A stretch of DNA of 64,000 nucleotides from Sedimentitalea nanhaiensis DSM 24252 (lineage in GTDB: Bacteria > Pseudomonadota > Alphaproteobacteria > Rhodobacterales > Rhodobacteraceae), in the NCBI RefSeq assembly GCF_000473225.1, contig NZ_KI421509.1:1835917-1899916 (forward strand), read 5' to 3'. Shown here piece by piece: positions 9,010 through 17,448 of this stretch. The notes under the pieces are model-generated. The model was not told the DNA's origin, made no database searches, and was given only the letters and a program-made list of their open reading frames with translations. Position numbers and translations under genes: made by a program. The first letter of the stretch is position 1. The number at the start of each line of letters is the position of its first letter.

Positions 9010-9609
9010 GGCCGCGTTGATCTCGTCCAGTCCTTTTTGCAGGTCCGGACTATCGTCCTCATAGTAGCGGTCGGTTCTCACACCCGGGATCTGCGCGAAC
9101 TGATCCATCAGCTTCTTCGGGTAAAACGTGCTTCTGATGCTTTCGAAGCCAGGAACCTGCGACAACAGCTTTGCGGTCGAACTGGCGCAAAATGCGTCCG
9201 GGACACGGCCATTGCTCACCGCCAACTGATAGGCGCGCTCGGCCTGTTGCGGGCTCACTTCGATCTTCTGGCTGGCCACATGGAATGTGCTGCGCGCGTG
9301 GGCGCTGCGATAAGCCTTTTCCATCTGCGGGGTGACGCCAAAGATCACGTCGTCGCGCTCGGGTGTGGCCGATGAATAAAAGGACCCTGCCGGATCAAAG
9401 ATCACCTGCTGGGACGCATTGATCAGCAACGCCGTATGAGCGCCCTCGCCAGAACGGTTGTTGATCATGGTGTACAGGGTCAGAGACGGCGGCTCGGGGT
9501 TGCGAAACGCAGCTGCGGCAATCGTCGCATCGTCGCCATAGTTTCGCGCCGGCTTGGTGCAACCGGCCACAGCCAGCAGCATCAAAACACCAACAATTAC
9601 TCGCAGCAT
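8998..9609 (-). CDS. Lipoprotein of unknown function, possible permuted papain-like fold
   Basis: A 203-residue protein with a lipoprotein signal: a hydrophobic stretch and lipobox LAVAGC with Cys16. I do not recognise a named family. AHTALLI near residue 60 followed much later by FCASSTAKLLS near residue 140 puts a His in a beta-strand ahead of a Cys at a helix start. That is the order seen in permuted NlpC/P60-type (LRAT/YiiX-like) proteins; this is inference from two motifs only. Its promoter-proximal neighbour, 13 bases upstream, is the small cytochrome oxidase subunit IV gene, so they may be cotranscribed. Confidence 0.65.
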   Translation of the reverse strand: MLRVIVGVLMLLAVAGCTKPARNYGDDATIAAAAFRNPEPPSLTLYTMINNRSGEGAHTALLINASQQVIFDPAGSFYSSATPERDDVIFGVTPQMEKAYRSAHARSTFHVASQKIEVSPQQAERAYQLAVSNGRVPDAFCASSTAKLLSQVPGFESIRSTFYPKKLMDQFAQIPGVRTDRYYEDDSPDLQKGLDEINAALTQ

Positions 9610-9622
9610 TTACCGGGCCAGA

Positions 9623-9757
9623 TCAGCGGGCAAAGATGGCGAGGAACACCAGAACGGCAAGAATCACCACAACGCTCCATGCGGTGAATTTCATGAAGCC
9701 GTCAAATGTCTTGGTCTGTGCCGTGATGTCCATCTCGCCGTGTTTGTACTCAGCCAT
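9623..9757 (-). CDS. aa3-type cytochrome c oxidase subunit IV (small alphaproteobacterial type)
   Basis: A 44-residue single-span membrane protein. MAEYKHGEMDITAQTKTF followed by F.KF..W and one hydrophobic helix is the signature of the short subunit IV found in alphaproteobacterial aa3 oxidases. It packs against the oxidase core; its function is unclear and in Paracoccus it is dispensable. The frame is open upstream to 9841, but the ATG at 9757 matches the family start exactly. The other oxidase genes are not in this window. Confidence 0.9.
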   Translation of the reverse strand: MAEYKHGEMDITAQTKTFDGFMKFTAWSVVVILAVLVFLAIFAR

Positions 9758-9848
9758 GTCACCCGATTCCGTTCGCGTTGGATTTCTGTTGTCTAACGCA
9801 ATCGCAAATCTCGGCCACCTCGTCAATCGCAAGGCGGTCAAAACCCTG

Positions 9849-10454
9849 TCACTGTTGTGCGCCCGCGCTCAGGATGGAACAGTTCGGCCAGCCAAAGCCC
9901 CAGCGCCAGGCCAGCCCGGTGCAAGGGGCACCGCCGAAGCGAACCGCCAGATGCATGGCATCCGCGATCACCGCATAGGCTGCGGTCACATCATCTTCGT
10001 CGACACCATAGTACGTGGCGATTTCGTGCCGACGGTCCTGTCCGGTTTCGATCACACAGCTGCGCAGCGCAGCATCCGCCCGCGTCCGCGCGGCATAGCT
10101 TTGGGTGGCGGTCTGGGCCCCGGCCCCATCGTGATAGGCCGCGTCATGGGTGACACAGCAGTCTTCCCAGGGTGGCGTTTCCTGATGCACCTCGGCAAAA
10201 TCGGGGAACTGCGCCGAAACCAGCCGCCAAATATCGGACAGCCCACCGCTGCACCCGTCGGTTTCAAACGGGGACAGTTCGGCATCGTCGCGGACCCGTC
10301 GGTCGATCAGCGCCTGGTGCGCGCGCAGTTCCAGCGTTCGTGTCACACCGCCCGCTTCTGCCTCGCCCGTCTGGGCATCGGCGGCGCGCCCGCCCAGCCC
10401 CTCGGCGCACAGGGCAAGCATGCAGGCAAGCATCAGGGCATCAGGGCGAGTCAT
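9849..10454 (-). CDS. Secreted phospholipase A2-like protein
   Basis: A 201-residue protein with an N-terminal hydrophobic signal-like segment ending near residue 27. The core contains TDGCSGG (residues 66-71), which resembles the prokaryotic PLA2 calcium loop. It is followed by DCCVTHDAAYHDG (residues 98-110), matching the catalytic CCxxHD of phospholipase A2 with H103/D104 as the dyad. Further cysteines at about 133, 178 and 192 could form disulfides in the periplasm. I infer hydrolysis of a phospholipid acyl ester. The start overlaps the end of the glycerophosphodiesterase gene by 14 bases, which supports a lipid-turnover role. The long gap between the loop and the CC is atypical. Confidence 0.72.
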   Translation of the reverse strand: MTRPDALMLACMLALCAEGLGGRAADAQTGEAEAGGVTRTLELRAHQALIDRRVRDDAELSPFETDGCSGGLSDIWRLVSAQFPDFAEVHQETPPWEDCCVTHDAAYHDGAGAQTATQSYAARTRADAALRSCVIETGQDRRHEIATYYGVDEDDVTAAYAVIADAMHLAVRFGGAPCTGLAWRWGFGWPNCSILSAGAQQ

Positions 10455-12285
10455 CGCGATACCTCTTGGTGTTCAGCGACACCCCCAGTTCCTCGCTCAT
10501 CCACAGCAATAACCGCTCGGGCGTGCTCAGCCCGGCGCGGATCCGCAACACCTGTCTTGCCAGAGCCGGCTCGTCCGTGATCAGACCGCTGACGCCCATC
10601 GAAATCATCTTGGACATCTCCAGCGGATCATTCACGGTCCAGACATACAGATCCTTGCCCGCAGCCGCGGTCCTCTGCGCCAGGCGCGGCCCCGCCTGCC
10701 CCATGTTCACGGCGATGAAATCTCCGTCCAACCCGGCCAGATCGCCCACCGCCGTGGCGGCCAGGATCCCACTGCGCCAGTCAGGCCGCAACGCCAACAT
10801 CTTTTGTACCGCTGGATATTTCAGCGACATGGTGGCGATCTGATCCGCCATGTCCAGCTCTTCGACAATCGCAGCGACACGCGGTTCCAGCTCGACATCG
10901 TGGCCATAGTATTTCAGTTCGATCAGCACCTTTGCCCTACCCTTGGCCATCTCAAGCACATCGCGCAGCAGGGGCGTGCGCTGATCGGCATAGATGCCAT
11001 CGTACCAACTGCCGATGTCGATCTCGGCCAGATCGTCCATCGTGGCCTCCCAGATCTTGAGATCGGCACCCGACAATTTCATGAAATCGCTGTCGTGAAC
11101 CACCGCCACCTCACCGTCAGCGGTTTCCTGCACATCGATCTCGACCCAGTCGGTGCCGTCCTCGATCGCCTTTTGCACCGAGGCCAGCGTGTTCTCGGGG
11201 CGGCTTCCGGCGGCACCGCGATGGGCAATGACGGTGACATCGTCCTGCGTGCTGATACCATCCAGTAACCGGCCCCCGGACCAGAATCCAAACATCACCA
11301 GCCCCACAATCCCGGCACAGCCCAACGCCAGACGTCCCCGCACACTGCCCGGCGGGCGTGCGGCTGGGGGCTGCAACGGTACACCACCGTGGAAATGCCC
11401 GTTCACCACCCGCGCCAAAGCCCCCAGCGCCAACGCCGAAACCACCGTTCGGGCCAGCGTCCACAGCGCCACAACGGCCATAGTGATCGCCAGCACCAGC
11501 CGCATGCCCGATTCTGCCTGTAAAGGCATCAGATTCAGAAGAACCCCGGCCAACAGCCCTACCCCCCCCATCAGGGCGGCACGCAGAACGATCCATACCA
11601 CAAGTTCACGCTGCAATTGCAACCGGCGGCCCACCATAAATTCGGCGCTGCGCGCAAAGGCGGCGTGGGGACCGACGCCATCGAACAGCACCATATGCAG
11701 CGCCAATGCCCAGCCAGACAGCCGCATCAGCAATACCACCGCCAGTCCCGCCAGCAACACCGCGATGATCCCCCCGGCAATCATCGCCTGCGGCGGGCGA
11801 TAGGCCAGGTAATAGTTGATGTCATATTTGGTCAGGAACCGCGCGGCGATCAGCAGGCCAAGCAGTACAAAGGGCAGCGCCAGTGCCAGCACCCTCATTA
11901 CGAACAGAAGCGCAAAGACCAACAGCGGCCGCCACCGCCGGATGACCGCCCACAAAGCCGCCCGCGCGGCGGCCACACCACCCACACCCCCGGCGCGCCA
12001 GATCGCGGTCATGACCGCGAAACCCAGCACTTCAACCACCAGCAAAAGGCTGAGGATACCCACGGCCGCGACAAAACCCACAGGTGTCAAAACGAAACCG
12101 GCGATATCCTGATCGGTCAGTGCCGATTGGCTGGACAACGATACCGCACCGTTGATCAGCCCACCCACCAGCGGCGCAAGCACGGCCAGCGAAACCAGGC
12201 GCAACACAAAATAGAGCGCAACAATGACCCGGTTGCGCCGCCAACTGTCACCATAGGCTTGCAGAACGGTGGATAGGACCGACAT
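10441..12285 (-). CDS. Membrane-anchored glycerophosphodiester phosphodiesterase
   Basis: A 614-residue protein with an N-terminal half of seven or more hydrophobic segments (residues 20-340), as in the membrane GDPD family, and a C-terminal GDPD TIM-barrel. Catalytic motifs are IAHRGAAGSRPENTL (H355, R356), WVEIDVQ (E382, D384) and VVHDSD (H397), with KVLIELKYYG later. It would cleave glycerophosphodiesters such as glycerophosphoethanolamine to glycerol-3-phosphate and an alcohol. The PLA2-like gene overlaps its 3' end, so sequential deacylation and head-group release is plausible. Confidence 0.9.
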   Translation of the reverse strand: MSVLSTVLQAYGDSWRRNRVIVALYFVLRLVSLAVLAPLVGGLINGAVSLSSQSALTDQDIAGFVLTPVGFVAAVGILSLLLVVEVLGFAVMTAIWRAGGVGGVAAARAALWAVIRRWRPLLVFALLFVMRVLALALPFVLLGLLIAARFLTKYDINYYLAYRPPQAMIAGGIIAVLLAGLAVVLLMRLSGWALALHMVLFDGVGPHAAFARSAEFMVGRRLQLQRELVVWIVLRAALMGGVGLLAGVLLNLMPLQAESGMRLVLAITMAVVALWTLARTVVSALALGALARVVNGHFHGGVPLQPPAARPPGSVRGRLALGCAGIVGLVMFGFWSGGRLLDGISTQDDVTVIAHRGAAGSRPENTLASVQKAIEDGTDWVEIDVQETADGEVAVVHDSDFMKLSGADLKIWEATMDDLAEIDIGSWYDGIYADQRTPLLRDVLEMAKGRAKVLIELKYYGHDVELEPRVAAIVEELDMADQIATMSLKYPAVQKMLALRPDWRSGILAATAVGDLAGLDGDFIAVNMGQAGPRLAQRTAAAGKDLYVWTVNDPLEMSKMISMGVSGLITDEPALARQVLRIRAGLSTPERLLLWMSEELGVSLNTKRYRDDSP

Positions 12286-12349
12286 GGTTCACACTCCGTA
12301 CAGACGATGACCCTTAAAACGGAATGCAGTCGCACTGCGCAAGGGCGCG

Positions 12350-12802
12350 TCAGCCTTTTTCCAGCTCGGCCGCCAGCCGGAACCCGATCCGGTTGGCGGG
12401 GGCATCCTGGCGCGGTTTGGATACCGCACGCAACAACACGCTCAGCTGACTGACATGCTGGATCAGCTGGGTCTGCGCACCGCTTGCATCGCGGCCATAG
12501 AAGGTAACAATATCCGGGTCGTAATAACCCAAACCCTCAATCCGCAACACCCCGGCATCGCCTCCGACAAAGCCCATGGCGACCTCGTGTTCACCATCCA
12601 GTTGCGCCTCGAAATTCTGAATATAGATGATCAGCCGCTCATAGGCCCATTGCGCCGCGCTCTTGTTTCCGACCGGTCGGTTCAATTGCTCGGGAACGCA
12701 TTCCAGTCCGACACAGGCATCCGGGTCGGCGTGGGCTTCGCGCATCCGTGGCAAGGCGTCGGCCTCGACCAGTTCGGCGGTTGTGCGAACATCTTCATCC
12801 AT
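12350..12802 (-). CDS. Conserved hypothetical protein, DUF6173-like
   Basis: A 150-residue soluble protein beginning MDEDVRTTAELVEADALP. WAYERLIIYIQNFEAQLDGEHEV, LRIEGLGYYDPDIVTFYG, TQLIQHVSQLSVLL and NRIGFRLAAEL recall the DUF6173 family of Rhodobacterales; I give this from memory. No catalytic motif is apparent. The frame stays open to 13018, but the start at 12802 overlaps the MBL gene stop by eight bases, as expected for coupled genes, and upstream codons duplicate MBL coding sequence. It is the third gene of the acyl-CoA dehydrogenase operon. Confidence 0.7.
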   Translation of the reverse strand: MDEDVRTTAELVEADALPRMREAHADPDACVGLECVPEQLNRPVGNKSAAQWAYERLIIYIQNFEAQLDGEHEVAMGFVGGDAGVLRIEGLGYYDPDIVTFYGRDASGAQTQLIQHVSQLSVLLRAVSKPRQDAPANRIGFRLAAELEKG

Positions 12803-13853
12803 TGCCCTGCTCCCTGGTCCGATACAGCCATGCACCCTCCGGCCCTCGGGTGCGTTCGACCTGACCGGACAGATACAGGTGATTAACGTGCGCCACCGCC
12901 TCGACCAGCGCAAGACCGTATTCGCCCGCCCCGATCCGGCGCTTGAACAGCGGCGCAAAACAGGCGGCGGCGGGCTTCGGCTCGGCCAGGAATTCCAACA
13001 ACCGGCGCAACCCGCCATGGTGGTTTTCGATCAGCTGATGCAAGCGAAACGGCAATCCGGTAAACGGCAGCTTGTGGCCGCCCAAAACCAGCTGGTCCGC
13101 GCGCGCCAACGGCACAAACCGCTCGCAGGCCTCAAGCCACCCCTGCAATGGATCGGCCTCGGGTTCGGTCGCATAGACGCCGATATTGGGGCTGATCGAG
13201 CTGAGGATCTGATCGCCAGAGATCACCAGATTGTCGTCTCGGCTCCAGAATGTGGCGTGTTCTGGCGCGTGGCCGTTGCCGATATGCACGTCCCACTGAC
13301 GACCGCCCATAAAGATGGTATCGCCCTGTGCCACGCGGCTGAACCCAAGCGGCATCGGAGCGACGATATCGGCATAGTTGAACGGTTTTTCGGCAGCCCG
13401 CCGGGCCAACAGATCCGCATCCATCCCCGCACTGCGCCAGAACTCCAGTGTTTCCCCGGGCGGGCGGGCCTGATCGTCCAGCCACAACATTCTCGCGAAC
13501 AGCCAGGCGGTGCGCGTGGTGACCAATCGGGCACCGTGCTCGGTCTGAAACCACCCTGCCAGGCCAACGTGATCGGGGTGATGATGCGTCACCACTACGC
13601 GGGTCACCGGTTTGCCCGCCAACGGTCCCGCCAGCAATTCGCCCCAGACCGCACGGCTCAAACCGGTGTCGAACCCGGTGTCGATCACGGTCCATCCATC
13701 GCCATCGTCCAGCGCATAGATGTTGACGTGATCCAGCTTCATTGGCAGCGGCAGGCGCATCCACAGCACACCCGGCGCCACCTCGATCGCTTGTCCGCGC
13801 TCCGGCGGGGTCTCCCACGGGTATCGCAGGACGGGTGCTATGTCGCCATCCAC
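12795..13853 (-). CDS. Metallo-beta-lactamase-fold hydrolase
   Basis: A 352-residue MBL-fold protein. THHHPDHVGLAGW at residues 89-101 is the zinc-binding HxHxDH motif, with NGHAPEH and GDQILSSISPNI supplying the downstream His and Asp ligands, and a C-terminal winged region as in the GLX2/LACTB2-like branch. Substrate unknown; the adjacent acyl-CoA dehydrogenase makes a thioester-hydrolase role possible but unproved. I chose the GTG at 13851-13853, two bases after the dehydrogenase TAG, because the family begins just before its PVLRYPWE segment; no ATG fits. Confidence 0.85.
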   Translation of the reverse strand: MDGDIAPVLRYPWETPPERGQAIEVAPGVLWMRLPLPMKLDHVNIYALDDGDGWTVIDTGFDTGLSRAVWGELLAGPLAGKPVTRVVVTHHHPDHVGLAGWFQTEHGARLVTTRTAWLFARMLWLDDQARPPGETLEFWRSAGMDADLLARRAAEKPFNYADIVAPMPLGFSRVAQGDTIFMGGRQWDVHIGNGHAPEHATFWSRDDNLVISGDQILSSISPNIGVYATEPEADPLQGWLEACERFVPLARADQLVLGGHKLPFTGLPFRLHQLIENHHGGLRRLLEFLAEPKPAAACFAPLFKRRIGAGEYGLALVEAVAHVNHLYLSGQVERTRGPEGAWLYRTREQGNG

Positions 13854-13855
13854 GC

Positions 13856-15559
13856 CTAGGCCGCCAGGTCGTCGGCACTCAGCGCAAACAGCCCCTCGGC
13901 GCCGCATTGCGCCTGCGCCAACAGGCTCGCATGTTCCGGCAGCATCCGCGTGATGTAGAACCGGGCCAGCCTCTCGCGCGCGCCGCCCTTGTCGGACTGT
14001 GCCGCGGCCAGGTGGAAATGCGCGCCCAACACCCGCGCAAAAGCACGCAGATAGGGCACCGCCCCGGCAAACCGGTCGTTCATGTCGCCCTGCGCCAACA
14101 TCCATTCCGTACTTTCACGCAGCGACTCCGTGGCCTGCCAGACGGCCTCTGCCATCGCCGGGTTAGAGGCACGGGCGCGCTCGGCATCGCCCTCGATCTC
14201 GTCCAGCAGTCGCAATGCGGCGTCGCCCCCGTCCATCATCTTGCGCGCCACCAGGTCCATCGCCTGGATGCCGTTGGTGCCCTCGTAGATCGCAGTCACC
14301 CGCACGTCGCGGCTGAACTGTGCCGCGCCGGTTTCCTCGATAAAACCCATGCCGCCATGCACCTGCACGCCGGTCTCTGCCACGGCGATCCCCACATCGG
14401 TGCCAAACGCCTTGGCAATCGGCGTCAGCAATGCCGCGCGGGCGGCCCAGTCGGCATCGTTGGTCGCGGTCTGCATGTCGATGGCCACCGCACAGGCCAG
14501 CATGATCGCACGCGCCGCAAACAGATCGGCCTTCATCGTGGTCAGCATCCGGCGCACATCGGCATGATCGATGATCGTACCGCCGGGCGTGTTGCCCTGT
14601 TTGCGCTCCAGCGCATAGGACAAGGCCTGTTGATACGCGCCCTCGGCCTGTCCGACACCCTGCCCGCCAACGCCCAGACGAGCGTTGTTCATCATCGTGA
14701 ACATCGCCGCCATGCCGCCATGCTCCTTGCCGACCAGCCAGCCCGTCGCCCCGTCGTACTGCATCACGCAGGTCGGGCTGCCATGCAGGCCCATCTTGTG
14801 CTCCAGGCTCACCACCTTGAGGCTGTTGGCCACGCCCGCATTGCCATTTTCGTCCGGCAGCCGTTTGGGCACCAGAAACAGACTGATCCCTTTGGTGCCC
14901 GGCACGCCGTCCGGCAGTCGCGCCAGAACGAGATGGCAGACATTCTCGGTAAAATCATTGTCGCCCCAGCTGATAAAAATCTTTTGACCCGTGACCGCAT
15001 AGGTCCCATCGCCATTGGCTTCGGCCTTGGACGACAACGCGCCCACATCCGATCCGGCCTGCGGCTCGGTCAGGTTCATGGTCCCGGCCCATTCGCCGCT
15101 GATCAGCTTGGGCAGGTACAAATCCTTCAGCTCGTCACTGGCATGGTGGTCCAGCGCCTCGATCTGACCCTGGCTCATCAGCGGGGCCAGTTGCAGTGAC
15201 AGGCACGCAGCGGCCATCATCTCGTTGACGCTGGTGGCCAGCGTCATCGGCAGACCCATGCCACCATATTCCGGGTTGCCGCTCATCCCGATCCAGCCCC
15301 CCTCGGCGATCGCCTTCCAGCCAGCGGAATATCCGGGCGAGGTCCGCAATACGCCGTTTTCCAGCCAGGCGGGATGCAGATCGCCATCGCGCTGCAACGG
15401 GGCCATCACCTCTTCGGACATCTTGCCTGCCTCGGTCAGGATGGCGCTGACCATATCGGCACTGGCCTCAGAGAAGCGATCGGTGGCCGCGACCTGGTCG
15501 AAACCGACCACATGGCGCAACAGGAATTCATAGTCGGAAACGGGGGCACGGTACGGCAT
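13856..15559 (-). CDS. Acyl-CoA dehydrogenase, DmdC-like (3-methylmercaptopropionyl-CoA dehydrogenase type)
   Basis: A 567-residue FAD enzyme that introduces a trans-2,3 double bond into an acyl-CoA. GTMNLTEPQAGSDVGAL, KIFISWGDNDF, GLHGSPTCVMQYDGA, VQVHGGMGFIEETG and IYEGTNGIQAMDLV are intact; the Glu in the last motif region is the likely catalytic base. The start MPYRAPVSDYEFLLRHVV and the roughly 570-residue length match the DmdC branch, which in roseobacters acts in DMSP demethylation, but several paralogues with other acyl substrates exist, so the substrate is uncertain. It is the first gene of an operon with the MBL hydrolase and DUF6173-like gene. Confidence 0.88.
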   Translation of the reverse strand: MPYRAPVSDYEFLLRHVVGFDQVAATDRFSEASADMVSAILTEAGKMSEEVMAPLQRDGDLHPAWLENGVLRTSPGYSAGWKAIAEGGWIGMSGNPEYGGMGLPMTLATSVNEMMAAACLSLQLAPLMSQGQIEALDHHASDELKDLYLPKLISGEWAGTMNLTEPQAGSDVGALSSKAEANGDGTYAVTGQKIFISWGDNDFTENVCHLVLARLPDGVPGTKGISLFLVPKRLPDENGNAGVANSLKVVSLEHKMGLHGSPTCVMQYDGATGWLVGKEHGGMAAMFTMMNNARLGVGGQGVGQAEGAYQQALSYALERKQGNTPGGTIIDHADVRRMLTTMKADLFAARAIMLACAVAIDMQTATNDADWAARAALLTPIAKAFGTDVGIAVAETGVQVHGGMGFIEETGAAQFSRDVRVTAIYEGTNGIQAMDLVARKMMDGGDAALRLLDEIEGDAERARASNPAMAEAVWQATESLRESTEWMLAQGDMNDRFAGAVPYLRAFARVLGAHFHLAAAQSDKGGARERLARFYITRMLPEHASLLAQAQCGAEGLFALSADDLAA

Positions 15560-15693
15560 GTCAGGGACCTCATGGACGGGCGGGGGCGATCAAGTGGGCT
15601 TGGCTTCCAAGCGCGCCACCTCTAATGAAGAAAGATTGCCGCCATTGCAAACCAGCCAGCCCCAACACGCAACCGAAACGCCGCGTCACAGAC

Positions 15694-16647
15694 ATGTCCC
15701 ACACCGACACCGCAATATTGACTGCCTCGACCGCGGATCTGACCCGTGCTGCCGCAATGCTGGCGCGGGGCGAAACCGTCGCCTTTCCTACCGAAACCGT
15801 GTACGGGCTGGGGGCGGATGCCCGGTCTGGCCCTGCCGTGGCCAGGATCTATGCTGCCAAGGGGCGACCCACGTTCAACCCGCTGATCGCGCATGTGCGC
15901 GATGTCGCCTCCGCGAAACGCTACGTCACATGGACCGGCACGGCTGACCGTCTGGCGGCGGCCTTCTGGCCCGGCCCGCTGACCCTCGTGCTGCCATTGC
16001 GGGCCGATCACGGCATTGCGTCGCTGGTTACGGCGGGGCTGGACACGCTGGCGGTGCGCGTCCCGGCCCACCCGGCCGCGCAGCGGCTGCTGGCCTTGTT
16101 CGACGGTCCGCTGGCCGCCCCCTCGGCCAACCCTTCGGGCCGGATCAGCGCCACCACCGCAGCGCATGTGCTGGACGGTCTGGGCGGGCGCATCGCAGCT
16201 GTGGTCGACGACGGCCCCTGCGCTGTCGGTCTGGAATCGACCATCATCGGATTGGAAGGTAAAGACACCACGCTGCTGCGCCCCGGCGGCTTGCCCACCG
16301 AAACCATCGAGGCGGTTCTTGGCCATTCGCTGGGCCGTCGCGATCAAACGGAAGCCCTCACCGCACCGGGGCAGATGCTCTCTCATTACGCCCCCGCCGC
16401 CGCTGTGCGCTTGAATGCGACCGCTGCCCGAAAGGGCGAGACGCTGCTTGGTTTCGGTGCCATGGGTTGCGATCTGAACCTGTCGCGCGGCGCTGATTTG
16501 GCCGAAGCAGCCTCCAACCTGTTTGCCCACCTGCACAAACTGGACCAGACCGGCCGCCCCATCGCCATCGCCCCGGTTCCCAACACCGGGCTGGGCGTTG
16601 CGATCAACGACCGGCTGCGCCGCGCCGCTGCCCCCCGTGACCGGTAA
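15694..16647 (+). CDS. tsaC: L-threonylcarbamoyladenylate synthase (Sua5/YwlC type)
   Basis: A 317-residue enzyme making threonylcarbamoyl-AMP from threonine, bicarbonate and ATP for t6A37 of ANN-decoding tRNAs. The YrdC domain shows AFPTETVYGLGADA, AKGRPTFNPLIAHV, FWPGPLTLVL, APSANPSGRISAT and VGLESTIIGL. After TAPGQMLSHYAP comes the C-terminal Sua5 domain, so this is the long two-domain form. The start at 15694 (MSHTDTAIL) matches the family; the frame stays open to an ATG at 15625 without a better ribosome site. Confidence 0.93.
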   Translation: MSHTDTAILTASTADLTRAAAMLARGETVAFPTETVYGLGADARSGPAVARIYAAKGRPTFNPLIAHVRDVASAKRYVTWTGTADRLAAAFWPGPLTLVLPLRADHGIASLVTAGLDTLAVRVPAHPAAQRLLALFDGPLAAPSANPSGRISATTAAHVLDGLGGRIAAVVDDGPCAVGLESTIIGLEGKDTTLLRPGGLPTETIEAVLGHSLGRRDQTEALTAPGQMLSHYAPAAAVRLNATAARKGETLLGFGAMGCDLNLSRGADLAEAASNLFAHLHKLDQTGRPIAIAPVPNTGLGVAINDRLRRAAAPRDR

Positions 16648-16691
16648 ACCCACCCGGCTCTTCCTCTTGCGGAAAATATCCCGGGGGTGAA

Positions 16692-16726
16692 TTGGCCTGA
16701 CGGGCCAAGAGGGGGCAGCGCCCCCT
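16692..16726. terminator. Two adjacent hairpins between convergent genes
   Basis: TTGGCC-tgacg-GGCCAA (16692-16708) is followed by AGGGGGC-agc-GCCCCCT (16710-16726, 7-bp stem). They sit between the 3' ends of the convergent tsaC/sua5 and yqgE genes and would work in both directions. Only short T runs flank them, so efficiency is uncertain. The neighbouring CTTCCTCTTGCGG...ATATCCCGGGGG looks like a common Rhodobacterales intergenic motif. Confidence 0.6.
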
Positions 16727-16730
16727 TGCC

Positions 16731-17285
16731 TCAGGCGTGACCGGCACTTGCCGACAGGGTCAGCGGATCCACCCCAAGCAGATTCAGCGCCGCGCCCCAC
16801 TTGTGCTCATCGCCCATGGCAAAGACCAGATCGCTGTCTGCATCTGCCGTCAGCCAGCCGTTCATAGCGATTTCCGCTTCCAACTGCCCCGGCCCCCAAC
16901 CGGCATAGCCCAACATCATCAGCGCTCGCCTGGGGCCATTGCCCACGGCAATGTCTTCCAGAATATCCAGTGTCGCTGTCATGCTGAACTGCTTGGACAC
17001 CGCCATCGACTGCAGGTTCGATGCATAATCCGGCGTATGAAGCACAAATCCGCGCGCGCTTTCGACAGGACCACCGAAATGAACGGTCATGTCCCGTCCG
17101 GGTGGTTCTGGCTGGATATCGAGCTGCTCCAACAAATGTGACAACCGCACATCTTGCGCCGGCTTGTTGACAATGAGCCCCATTGCGCCCTCGTCGCCAT
17201 GGCTGCACAGAAACACAACGGAATGTCCGAACCTCATGTCGCCCATTCCCGGCATCGCGATCAGCAGCTTTCCGGTCAGATCCAT
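16731..17285 (-). CDS. YqgE/AlgH family protein (UPF0301)
   Basis: A 184-residue protein with the full UPF0301 pattern: [51 protein letters not shown], and [15 protein letters not shown]. The biochemical role of the family is not settled. The frame is open to 17375, but the ATG at 17285 (MDLTGKLL) fits the family's N terminus. Convergent with tsaC. Confidence 0.92.
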   Translation of the reverse strand: MDLTGKLLIAMPGMGDMRFGHSVVFLCSHGDEGAMGLIVNKPAQDVRLSHLLEQLDIQPEPPGRDMTVHFGGPVESARGFVLHTPDYASNLQSMAVSKQFSMTATLDILEDIAVGNGPRRALMMLGYAGWGPGQLEAEIAMNGWLTADADSDLVFAMGDEHKWGAALNLLGVDPLTLSASAGHA

Positions 17286-17448
17286 GTTTCCTAAGCACTC
17301 CTGCCCGTCGGTGATCCATACTCCCGTCTTCAACATGGCCGCAGCCCTGGCGCGGCGCAAGGGACAGATCGGCACAACATCAACGAATCCTGTGCATTAA
17401 ACGGAACGTTACTTGGCATTTCAGCGCCGATTGCGCATGTAGTTGAAC

